Origin: Larix sibirica
Lineage: Eukaryota > Streptophyta > Pinopsida > Pinales > Pinaceae
Reading direction: 5' to 3'
Assembly: GCA_004151065.3 (NCBI GenBank)
Contig: NWUY0300050894.1
Location: 7,306 to 17,698, forward strand
Length of the DNA: 10,393 bases
Shown: positions 1 through 7,059 of the stretch, piece after piece
How positions within the stretch are numbered: position 1 is the stretch's first letter
Layout: the number at the start of each line of letters is the position of its first letter
The notes under the pieces: model-generated
Databases searched by the model: none
Told to the model about the DNA's origin: nothing
The model's input: the letters and a program-made list of their open reading frames with translations, nothing else
Program-made: the position numbers and the translations under genes

Positions 1-549
1 CCATATTGTTATTGCACTTAAAATTTAACAAGGGAATTAAACCTTGGCTTGGGTCACCTCTTATAGATGCTTTTTGGTAGTAGTTGTAATCAATTCAATA
101 TTAAAAAAGTGATATGGTTTATCTTCCTTAGTGTAGATAGTATTCTATAAGCCCATGCATGGAAAATGTATGTTTATTTTGCTAATTTTTACACAACAAA
201 ATTTAACACATGCAAGTATTTGTTTGGTTATACATATGTAAGGTTTCCAAATTTTCTACTCATGCTATTCTGTTAAATATGAGTTTTATGTATAAGTAAG
301 ATATGCTCTTGCATTATTGGGTTTTTTTGGTCATACTTGCTTTAACTCTCTTATAAAAACTTTGCATCTTTACTGTTTTAAGTTATGTATGCATGGTCCG
401 TTAGTTTTAGATCCATATTGGTTAAAAAACTTTGCATGGACAATTTTTTTTAAAATTTGTATAGCTAATTGAGTTATAGATATTTGGCATACTCACTACC
501 AAGATTTGGAATACCATACTCATATTCGAAAGAAAATAAATTTTGCATC
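1..549. other. AT-rich intergenic DNA, no gene recognised
   Basis: This stretch is AT-rich with many short poly-A/T runs and has no open frame with recognisable protein content on either strand. I see no tRNA-like primer binding site, polypurine tract or terminal inverted repeat that would place it in a known element. It is the unique left flank of the duplicated segment that starts at 550. Confidence 0.6.
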
Positions 550-689
550 GATTTATCCTAATTTTACTAGGTAGGCTCCACTAGTGCATGAGCAATGAAA
601 AAATTGCCTCCTTTATAATGTACATCAATCAAGGTAGTATATAATGTTACTTCATTTGGGGTCAGTCCTTTCATTTAGGGATGACGATC

Positions 690-1072
690 AAGATATTTAG
701 TGATGGTCAATATCTTTAGTGACAATGAGTGATTGTCATCATTAGGTCAATATTTTTGGTGGCATTCATGGATTTCTTGGCAATGGGAATTGTGGTACTA
801 TCACCAAATTTAGTTACAAATACAAGAAATGATTATATACTTAGAAAAAGTTCACTAATTCAGCTTTTTAAATATTAATTGATGACTATCTTAAAAGCAA
901 CGCCATCGTTTTAGTCGCCAAACCACTTATGGAGATAGTCCTTTAATGAATGTCACCAAAGATACCTATGTCAATGATATTTTGTTAGGTGTCACCATAA
1001 ATGGATTTGGCGATGCTCAATAAATATCTGTCACATGCCTGCACATCACTAAAGGCCTTTTTTGTAGTAGCG
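690..1072. mobile_element. Possible non-autonomous CACTA-like transposon remnant (copy 1)
   Basis: The left half carries TTTAGTGATG (696-705) and TTTAGTGAC (715-723). The right half carries related motifs in inverted orientation: GTCGCCAAA (914-922), GTCACCAAA (952-960), GTCACCATAAA near 991 and CATCACTAAA (1044-1053). The last is the exact reverse complement of the motif at 696. Right after it comes ccttttttgtagtagcg, ending at 1072, close to the reverse complement of a CACTA-type end (CACTAC followed by an A-rich run). Inverted clusters of short subterminal motifs are typical of plant CACTA (En/Spm) elements. No matching left terminus or target duplication was found and there is no transposase, so the ends are approximate and the family is uncertain. 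The block recurs at +1275. Confidence 0.35.
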
Positions 1073-1617
1073 AAGTGCAAGAACCAAGTCTTGGATGGGA
1101 TAAGAATCAAAGGCCAACTCATTTGGAGATGGCTATCTATGTGGATTAATATTAAGGGTAATATATATTATAATGGTTTAAAGGTACAAAGATTTAGGAC
1201 TTATGAATTTTAAAATTTGTAAGGTTTATAAGGGTTGTGTTTTAAGAGTTAGTGGTTACAAGTTATATGGGTTAGGTGATATAGGGGTTAAAGTAGACAA
1301 GGTTTATAAGTTTCATGTGTTCTAGAAGTTGGGTGTTATAGGGTTTAAAGTAGGTAAGTATTATAAAGTATATGTGTCATAATAAGGCATATGTATATGC
1401 TCTAACTACTAAGTCATATTATCTCTTAAGCTTCTTGAATAGAGTGTTAAGAAAGGGGGATCGCTCGGTGTTCCTTCATTACAAAAATTTAAAAGACTTG
1501 TGTATACATAGTTGACCACCCAAATTGGGGTGTACTGGGAGAGATTCCTTGGGAGTTACCTCCATCCAGCTATTACTGGTGCAATGGAATCCTAGTTCTT
1601 GGCTGCAACAAAAGGCA

Positions 1618-1809
1618 CACGTGTCAAGATACTGAGTTAGAATTGTTTCTAGGAAATTTCCCAAAATGGTCATTTGAGGACACATAATACTTTTAATAAA
1701 TACCCTTATGGTCCACATACTAATGTATACAATTTAATTATACATTAAAAATACCTTATCTAAAATCTAATTCCCATTTAAATATACTAATTAAATTTTA
1801 TATATAAAG
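1618..1809 (+). promoter_or_regulatory. Promoter-like G-box plus TATA box (copy 1)
   Basis: A perfect G-box core CACGTG sits at 1618-1623 inside the palindrome ACACGTGT (1617-1624). A good TATA box, TATATAAAG, lies at 1801-1809, followed by a GA-rich run. In plants this spacing and pairing (G-box about 180 bp upstream of TATA) would suit a promoter. Expected transcription would begin about 30 bp further on, beyond the N at 1824, so the gene it might drive is not visible. In AT-rich DNA a TATA match is cheap, so this is tentative. Confidence 0.25.
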
Positions 1810-1823
1810 AGAGAGGGAAGGAT

Positions 1824-1824
1824 N
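1824..1824. other. Single ambiguous base (N), probable contig join
   Basis: One N lies exactly between the end of copy 1 and the start of copy 2 of the 1.27 kb segment. An N at a repeat boundary, with an identical partner N after copy 2, points to a collapsed assembly gap or scaffold join rather than one uncertain base call. The true distance across it is unknown. Confidence 0.85.
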
Positions 1825-1964
1825 GATTTATCCTAATTTTACTAGGTAGGCTCCACTAGTGCATGAGCAATGAAAAAATTGCCTCCTTTATAATGTACAT
1901 CAATCAAGGTAGTATATAATGTTACTTCATTTGGGGTCAGTCCTTTCATTTAGGGATGACGATC

Positions 1965-2347
1965 AAGATATTTAGTGATGGTCAATATCTTTAGTGACAA
2001 TGAGTGATTGTCATCATTAGGTCAATATTTTTGGTGGCATTCATGGATTTCTTGGCAATGGGAATTGTGGTACTATCACCAAATTTAGTTACAAATACAA
2101 GAAATGATTATATACTTAGAAAAAGTTCACTAATTCAGCTTTTTAAATATTAATTGATGACTATCTTAAAAGCAACGCCATCGTTTTAGTCGCCAAACCA
2201 CTTATGGAGATAGTCCTTTAATGAATGTCACCAAAGATACCTATGTCAATGATATTTTGTTAGGTGTCACCATAAATGGATTTGGCGATGCTCAATAAAT
2301 ATCTGTCACATGCCTGCACATCACTAAAGGCCTTTTTTGTAGTAGCG
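1965..2347. mobile_element. Possible CACTA-like remnant (copy 2)
   Basis: This is the same motif block as in copy 1, shifted by 1275 bases: TTTAGTGATG at 1971-1980, its reverse complement CATCACTAAA at 2319-2328, and the ttttttgtagtagcg end just before 2348. It came here with the segment duplication (real or artefactual), not by its own transposition. The reservations about family and ends are the same as for copy 1. Confidence 0.33.
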
Positions 2348-2885
2348 AAGTGCAAGAACCAAGTCTTGGATGGGATAAGAATCAAAGGCCAACGAGATGG
2401 CTATCTATGTGGATTAATATTAAGGGTAATATATATTATAATGGTTTAAAGGTACAAAGATTTAGGACTTATGAATTTTAAAATTTGTAAGGTTTATAAG
2501 GGTTGTGTTTTAAGAGTTAGTGGTTACAAGTTATATGGGTTAGGTGATATAGGGGTTAAAGTAGACAAGGTTTATAAGTTTCATGTGTTCTAGAAGTTGG
2601 GTGTTATAGGGTTTAAAGTAGGTAAGTATTATAAAGTATATGTGTCATAATAAGGCATATGTATATGCTCTAACTACTAAGTCATATTATCTCTTAAGCT
2701 TCTTGAATAGAGTGTTAAGAAAGGGGGATCGCTCGGTGTTCCTTCATTACAAAAATTTAAAAGACTTGTGTATACATAGTTGACCACCCAAATTGGGGTG
2801 TACTGGGAGAGATTCCTTGGGAGTTACCTCCATCCAGCTATTACTGGTGCAATGGAATCCTAGTTCTTGGCTGCAACAAAAGGCA

Positions 2886-3077
2886 CACGTGTCAAGATAC
2901 TGAGTTAGAATTGTTTCTAGGAAATTTCCCAAAATGGTCATTTGAGGACACATAATACTTTTAATAAATACCCTTATGGTCCACATACTAATGTATACAA
3001 TTTAATTATACATTAAAAATACCTTATCTAAAATCTAATTCCCATTTAAATATACTAATTAAATTTTATATATAAAG
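2886..3077 (+). promoter_or_regulatory. Promoter-like G-box plus TATA box (copy 2)
   Basis: This is the second copy of the same pairing: CACGTG at 2886-2891 and TATATAAAG at 3069-3077, again cut off by an N at 3092. The sequence after the N is a retroelement remnant on the plus strand, not a host gene start, so nothing confirms promoter function. Confidence 0.22.
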
Positions 3078-3091
3078 AGAGAGGGAAGGAT

Positions 3092-3092
3092 N
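3092..3092. other. Single ambiguous base (N), second contig join
   Basis: This N follows copy 2 at the same sequence position as the N after copy 1. Sequence resumes at 3093 inside what looks like a coding remnant on the plus strand, so upstream sequence is probably missing at this join. Confidence 0.85.
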
Positions 3093-3105
3093 TAAAACAT
3101 CATGA

Positions 3106-3363
3106 GATGAAAGAATTTGTCATCTTTGTGACACTAAGAAGGTTGAAGATAAAATAAAAAATCTCTTATAATGTCCTCCAAACACCCACACTAAATCACA
3201 ATTTCAAAATATTTCTTACAATATCGGCCTTCCTAATCTTTTAACTCATCAAAACCATGGTGATTTATGAATGTTTCTCTTAAACATTTTTTAGCATAGA
3301 AACAAGATTATAAAGAAAACCAGTAATTTCTTATCTTTTAAAGGTCTGATAAACCAAATTTGA
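3106..3363 (+). pseudogene. Broken Cys-rich C-terminal tail of a non-LTR retroelement protein
   Basis: In frame 3106-3363 the plus strand reads DERICHLCDTKKVEDK..., a C-x2-C pair (Cys codons 3118-3120 and 3127-3129) followed by a VED motif. A further Cys-Pro comes 14 codons later (3172-3174), then a run ending in HRNKIIKK. This pattern (R-x-C-x2-C...VEDE-x-H...CP) resembles the terminal Cys/His cluster found in many LINE-encoded proteins; I infer it from pattern only. Three in-frame stops interrupt it (3169-3171, 3268-3270, 3292-3294). Another stop (TGA 3103-3105) lies just upstream and is one transition from CGA (Arg). The expected third ligand, a His after VEDE, is missing. The fragment is opposite in orientation to the LINEs further right, and its upstream part is absent because the N lies at 3092. 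Confidence 0.42.
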
Positions 3364-3659
3364 CTTAATTGAATGCTAAATTATTTTTCCTCAAAAAAAA
3401 ATGTGTTGTCTATTTATTTTGCAAGTAAACCACCTTGTACATACACCTTGTAGGCATTACTAACATGAAAAGTATAATAGGGAGGACACATGAGCTATAT
3501 CATGTGTACAAACATTATATCATCCACAATATGACATTGATCCATATATAGATCCATAATCTATAAATCTTGTCTATAAACTGAAACTGTATCAAAAATA
3601 ACAAAAAATTATATGTCCACCAATTTCCTAGTCTTTATCTTGTTAATGTTTGCACTTTA
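3364..3659. other. Spacer with no recognisable feature
   Basis: This is AT-rich DNA between the plus-strand Cys-rich remnant and the minus-strand LINE copy A. It probably contains the 3' untranslated end of copy A. I could not find a clear poly-T run (poly-A on the minus strand) or target-site duplication marking the exact 3' end. Confidence 0.45.
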
Positions 3660-3724
3660 CAAACTATGCCAAGGTGTCATTCTGCATCTCCCACCGATGC
3701 CAAGCACCCACTCCAACTTGAATT

Positions 3725-4070
3725 CAATTTTTTGACAGTTGATCAACCAATTGATTCATTTCCCTATAGCCGTGTTTGAATTTTATAGTCTAAAATTCCC
3801 CAAGAAGTATGCTAATTTCTTCATATATATGAGCTTGAGTAATATATTCCTCAAAGGTATCCTCTATCTCAACCAATCAATAACTATTTTGGAGTCCCCG
3901 AATACTTGCAATTTATGTACATCCTTCATAATTACCAGCAAAAACTATGCTCTATTGTTTGTACAATCCCCCGGTCTTGTAGAAAAAATTATCCAATGGG
4001 AATCATTTAAGTATATAATTCCACCTACCCCTCCCTTATCTGGGTTACCCTGTGGGGCCTCATCAAAATA
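3725..4070 (-). pseudogene. LINE copy A RNase H domain (broken)
   Basis: The minus strand reads FDEAPQGNPDKGGVGG from about 4067, then RPGDCTNNRA, a TAG stop, then VFGDSKIVIDW and, after a frame change, HGYREMNQLVDQLSKN. These match the RNase H core: first Asp (codon 4062-4064), a Glu expected after NRA, the GDS Asp (3894-3896) and the last Asp in LVDQLSK (3742-3744). Three of the four catalytic acids survive; the Glu codon position is TAG (3945-3947). The spacing between NRA and FGDSK is about seven residues shorter than in copy B, implying an internal deletion. In a live L1 this domain would remove RNA from the RNA-DNA hybrid. Plant L1s are known to carry an Archaea-like RNase H here. The plus-strand open frame at 3739-4158 is a shadow of it. 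Confidence 0.82.
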
Positions 4071-4307
4071 TAATCAGCTACTTTTTATGTCAACAATCTC
4101 CTTCACTATCCCTCTTTCTTTCTATTTTCTGATACTTGTGGAAATTGACTTAAAGTAGGAAGGCCTTTCTAAGCATAAATAATAGGAGAGATAAATATGT
4201 CCTAAAAAATAAGAGAGACAAACTCCCCAAATAAAAATAAGAGGTAAAGACATGTAATCCTTGAAAGCATCATTGTTAGTCCAATTCTCCAAATCACTTT
4301 TGAGATC

Positions 4308-4803
4308 TTATCTAGCCCATAAGAATAGTTTAGCACAAACCTGTGATGCAAAATCCCACATTTTTCTAATATAAGAGAAGTAGATAAGTAAATGCTCAAT
4401 ATTCTCACCATTTTCTTTGTAGATAGGGCATATTTTAGGTCCATACCAAAATTTACTAATCATGATGTTCCACACTGGGACCTTTTTAGAGAGTGTCAAC
4501 CATACAAAAATCCTTGAGTTTAGAGGACACTTGTACTTCCAGATACTGAGAACCACCATCAAATTTTAGGTAGATCCTCTCTTCTCTGATAACCTTGTAA
4601 CCAATCCCAGGGGATTAGTGTCCACCTATTGCATTCCTAGGACAAATCAGAACATATTCTCTATCCACCAATCTAACATGATTGTCTTGGAGTGCCTTTT
4701 TATACCTATTCCATATTCCAATGTCCACCTCTATCACAAACCCCAGAACTTGAACCCTTAGCCATTCTTTCCTCATTATTGTAGTGTTGACTATATCCCC
4801 CAT
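4308..4803 (-). pseudogene. LINE copy A zinc-binding domain after RT (zf-RVT type)
   Basis: The distal frame reads WKYKCPLNSRIFVWLTLSKK, then ICPIYKENGENIEHLLIYF and RKMWDF. This is the W-K-x-P-x-K...FLW...C-x2-C...EH-L-x2-C...W pattern of the zinc-binding module that follows RT in plant LINEs. An upstream frame (4803-4615) supplies the usual lead-in, including an intact GIGYKVI-like segment just after its stop. Of the four expected ligands only the first Cys and the His remain; the second is Tyr and the last is Phe. Its role in living elements is thought to be nucleic-acid binding. Frames change at about 4560-4615, so it cannot be translated through. Confidence 0.72.
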
Positions 4804-4836
4804 CTATGCCAACTAGATAAATGCCCAATCCCTTAA

Positions 4837-5220
4837 TTATTCAACCATGGGAATAGGAATCCTATGAGCCCCCCCACGGCCTACCCATGGATCATGTCCC
4901 AATCTAAGTTTATTTCCATTCTCCACTCTCCATTTCAGCCAATCCCCTATAACTTTAAAAACCCAAATCACATATTTCCACATAATAGAAACATCTATAA
5001 AGGATTTATCTCTGCTTCTAAACCATTCTTCAATAGATAAAGGAGACACACATTTTTGATGGAAAACTGATACCCATAAGCCCTCTCCCTTCAAAATTCT
5101 CCAAGCCCCCCTTTGGCAACTAATTCTTTGGAAACATAGTGGGGCTTCTTTAAACCCCACCCACCCAATTCCTTGGTCCTAGTAATCTTATTCTAAGCTA
5201 CCTAGTGAAAATCATTTCTT
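4837..5220 (-). pseudogene. LINE copy A connection region between RT and zinc domain
   Basis: The frame 5160-4837 reads WRILKGEGLWVSVFHQK, then SIEEWFRSRDKSF, IGDWLKWRVENGNKLRLG and HDPWVG. This series (W-R-x-L...LW...S..WK...I...W-x-NG...D-PW-G) is the standard stretch between the RT thumb and the zinc domain in plant L1 elements. It lines up with the same stretch in copy B (LIGNWTSWQI...DPWVG), showing the two elements share a lineage. There is no active site here. The first few residues before WRIL are probably out of the ancestral frame. Confidence 0.78.
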
Positions 5221-6012
5221 GGTTTCGCTTCCATAAAAAATTATAACTCAAGTTCCTAATTTGGTCCAAAATACTTGTAGGTGCATAAGCCAAAGACACT
5301 CAGTACACTAGAATGGCTTCCCATACATATTTCATCAGAATCAAACAACCCCATTTGGATAGCCATTTGTTGCACCATAATAATAATGTTTTCTCAATCT
5401 TACCTATAATCCAAGCCCAATCCCTCCTTTGATAATCATTTGGTTTTAAAATAAAACCTAAATACTTGAGGCCACCCTATATATCCAGTCAATTGAGTCA
5501 TGTTCCATATTCATAAAGGAGACTGGTGATTTACTCACATTATAGATCGTACTTGAAGCCTCTGCAAATAGTGTTAGAATATCTTATAGAATTACTACTT
5601 CCCTCCTAGACCCATTGGAAAAAAAACATGATATCATCTACAAATAACAGATGGGTTACACTGACAAGACCACCTATAAAAATTCCACTAAAATAGCCAT
5701 TTGTCTTCCCTTTAAGGATGATTCTGCTCAACCCGTCCCACTACTTTCAAATAAATAAAAGTGGATCTACTGGACATCCTTGTCTAAGGCCCCTCTCCAA
5801 CCTAAAAAAGGAGATGTAGACCCATTTACCAAACAAAGAAAAGAAACAAATTGGACACAGGATAAATCCAGTTCACTACTTGAAAATGAAATCCAACTTC
5901 TAGTAGCACCGATCTCAAGTATAACCACTTTACCTTGTCATAAGCCTTTGAAAGATCAACCTTGACAATCATAACTGACATATTCTTCACCTTAACATAA
6001 TGAAAACTTGTT
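5220..6012 (-). pseudogene. LINE copy A reverse transcriptase, motif A to thumb (broken)
   Basis: No open frame survives, but conserved RT motifs are readable on the minus strand. They are VDLSKAYDKVKW (motif A, about 5925-5960), then RGLRQGCPVDPLLF (motif B, about 5745-5790), HLLFVDDIMFF with the catalytic FVDD at 5633-5644, and a thumb segment with LGFILKPNDYQRRDW near 5440. RT would copy element RNA at the nicked target. Motif order and spacing are normal for L1-clade RT. Everything N-terminal to motif A is missing except a few residues that fit the VHEA-H lead-in, so the 5' truncation falls here. Frames change several times between the motifs. Confidence 0.85.
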
Positions 6013-6015
6013 GTT

Positions 6016-6537
6016 TAGAAAAAATAAATATTTATAAATTACTTGTTAAATAGAATTCATTTAAAAATTAATAAATTTATTTATTTAAAGCTTCATCATG
6101 GATGTTCAAAATTCAAAACTCTTCAATTTTAATGATTTATGTGGAAATGTGATAAAGTATTATAAGTGTAATTTGCATATATCCTTTTTTTAAGGATTTT
6201 AGTTTATTAATATATGTCAAAGTAGGTACTATAATAATCTGTAAGGTTTAGGGTTATATATATCTTCCGTAAGGAAAATATCTATCATTCTAAATAAAGA
6301 ATGATCATAAATTGTCCACGAGGGACTTACATTATCAAAATTCTCAAAATGATTCACATCAGAACATATTAAGAGTTCATGCCTTTATACATTTACAGAT
6401 TCCTATATTCACATCTTACTGACGCCTTCTACCGCGGATCAGTATTATTTTTATCGCTTATAATACAAATTCGTCCTTTAGTTCACAAAAATAATTTTCC
6501 CGAGCCTCATTACACTTCAATGTGTTCAATTGTTTAG
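6016..6537. other. AT-rich spacer between the two LINEs; possible 3' UTR of copy B
   Basis: No protein homology is visible. The right part (about 6200-6537) may be the 3' untranslated region of copy B, whose ORF ends at 6538. The left part is very AT-rich and may be the original insertion site of copy A. Two small palindromes are present: an 8-bp stem with a 6-nt loop at 6284-6305, and a 6-bp stem around a T7 run at 6181-6197. The T7 run (A7 on the minus strand) is too short to call a poly-A tail with confidence. Confidence 0.45.
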
Positions 6538-7059
6538 TCACAAAAAGGTTCCTACTCTGTTCTTGAATAAAAATGATTTCTGTTCAACCTGAGACAATTG
6601 CATCATCAGAGATTTAACCAGGGTGAAGTGTTCCAATAATTGTCCGTCTTTGAATTCCTCTACTTCGATTAACCTTGGTTGTAAAGCCAAAGACAACTTG
6701 GATAAAAAGTTTGCTTCTCCATTGATCTCTCTATAGATATGAGTGAAGGATACAGACTCAAAGGAAGACAATTCAAATTTAATTTCTGTTAAAAGAGATT
6801 GCAACTGAGGAGATTTTATTTGTGAATTTCCATTAGCCCAATCTATCACCATTTTGGAGTCCCCATACATCTGAATCCTTTGCACATTCTTCCTTTGAGC
6901 GATCTTGAGAACTACCCATAGAGCTGTTAACTCTGCTTTTCTATTAGTGGCCCTTCCAGGTGCATATTTTATGCTTAACTTGGAAGAATCCGGCATGAAT
7001 AACACTCCTCCTGCTCCTCCTAGTGGTGATGACCCTTGACTAGCTCCATCAAAGAACGC
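6538..7059 (-). pseudogene. LINE copy B RNase H domain, C-terminal end of ORF2
   Basis: It reads FFDGASQGSSPLGGAGG, then ATNRKAELTALWVVLKIA, IQMYGDSKMVIDWANGN, FTHIYREINGEANFLSKLSL and about 50 further residues to a TGA at 6538-6540. It is in the same frame as the zinc domain and is open from 7059 to the end. The RNase H core acids are the first Asp (codon 7048-7050), Glu (6931-6933), the GDS Asp (6859-6861) and a fourth Asp expected in EAD-x-LS. The fourth is Asn here (AAC at 6709-6711). The domain would degrade element RNA during cDNA synthesis. It is the plant-L1 type placed after the zinc domain. It is the best preserved piece of the window, but activity is doubtful because of the Asn and the upstream stops. 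Confidence 0.9.

Larger units (their letters stand above)
550..1823 (+). repeat. Duplicated segment, copy 1 (1274 bp)
   Basis: This is the first of two nearly identical direct copies. It starts at the G of gatttatcctaattttac and ends with gagagagggaaggat just before an N at 1824. By eye it matches 1825-3091 base for base except for seven extra bases, tcatttg, at 1119-1125. The offset is 1275 before that point and 1268 after it. It holds no convincing gene: the short minus-strand open frame at 1479-1718 resembles no family I know. It contains the CACTA-like motif block at about 690-1072, loose internal repeats at about 1220-1360 (aaggtttataag at both 1221-1232 and 1299-1310), and a G-box/TATA pairing near the right end. 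Confidence 0.95.
1825..3091 (+). repeat. Duplicated segment, copy 2 (1267 bp)
   Basis: This is the second direct copy, beginning at the same base as 550 and ending at the same base as 1823. The only difference I find is a 7-bp deletion between 2393 and 2394, relative to copy 1. The near-zero point divergence means the two copies are either very recent or are two alleles or overlapping contigs of one locus. The N at each right boundary favours the second explanation. The same sub-features recur here: CACTA-like motifs at about 1965-2347, the G-box at 2886-2891 and the TATA box at 3069-3077. Confidence 0.95.
3660..6015 (-). mobile_element. LINE copy A: old, 5'-truncated L1-clade non-LTR retrotransposon
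   Basis: Read on the minus strand, this block gives, in order, RT from motif A onward (about 6012 to 5220), the connection region (about 5160-4840), a Cys/His zinc domain (about 4800-4310) and an RNase H (about 4067-3725). That order is the 3' two-thirds of a plant L1-type ORF2. The endonuclease and the N-terminal part of RT are absent. Homology stops near 6012 in AT-rich DNA, the classic 5' truncation of target-primed reverse transcription. Many stops and frame changes show it is dead and older than copy B. The 3' boundary is uncertain and could lie anywhere from about 3364 to 3664. Confidence 0.88.

Noticed and set aside
493-508. CACTACCAAGATTTGG as a possible left CACTA terminus
   Set aside because: It lies outside the duplicated segment and far from the inverted motif cluster, and does not match the proposed right end beyond the first few bases. 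No target duplication was seen.
1001-1213. 70-residue plus-strand open frame
   Set aside because: It overlaps the CACTA-like end and is altered by the 7-bp indel in copy 2; the composition is not protein-like.
1479-1718. 79-residue minus-strand open frame, repeated at 2747-2986
   Set aside because: It recurs only because it lies inside the duplicated segment. The translation shows no known domain and no coding-like conservation, and the overlying plus strand looks regulatory or non-coding.
3739-4158. 139-residue plus-strand open frame with hydrophobic stretches
   Set aside because: It is the antisense shadow of the copy A RNase H region, whose catalytic motifs are clear on the minus strand.
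6181-6197. atcctt...aaggat stem with T run, resembling a bacterial terminator
   Set aside because: The genome is evidently a plant nuclear one, the stem is only 6 bp and AT-rich, and no gene ends there.
6245-6255. ggtttagggtt, a plant telomere/telo-box-like motif
   Set aside because: It is only about one and a half repeat units, expected by chance, with no neighbouring gene for a telo-box to serve.
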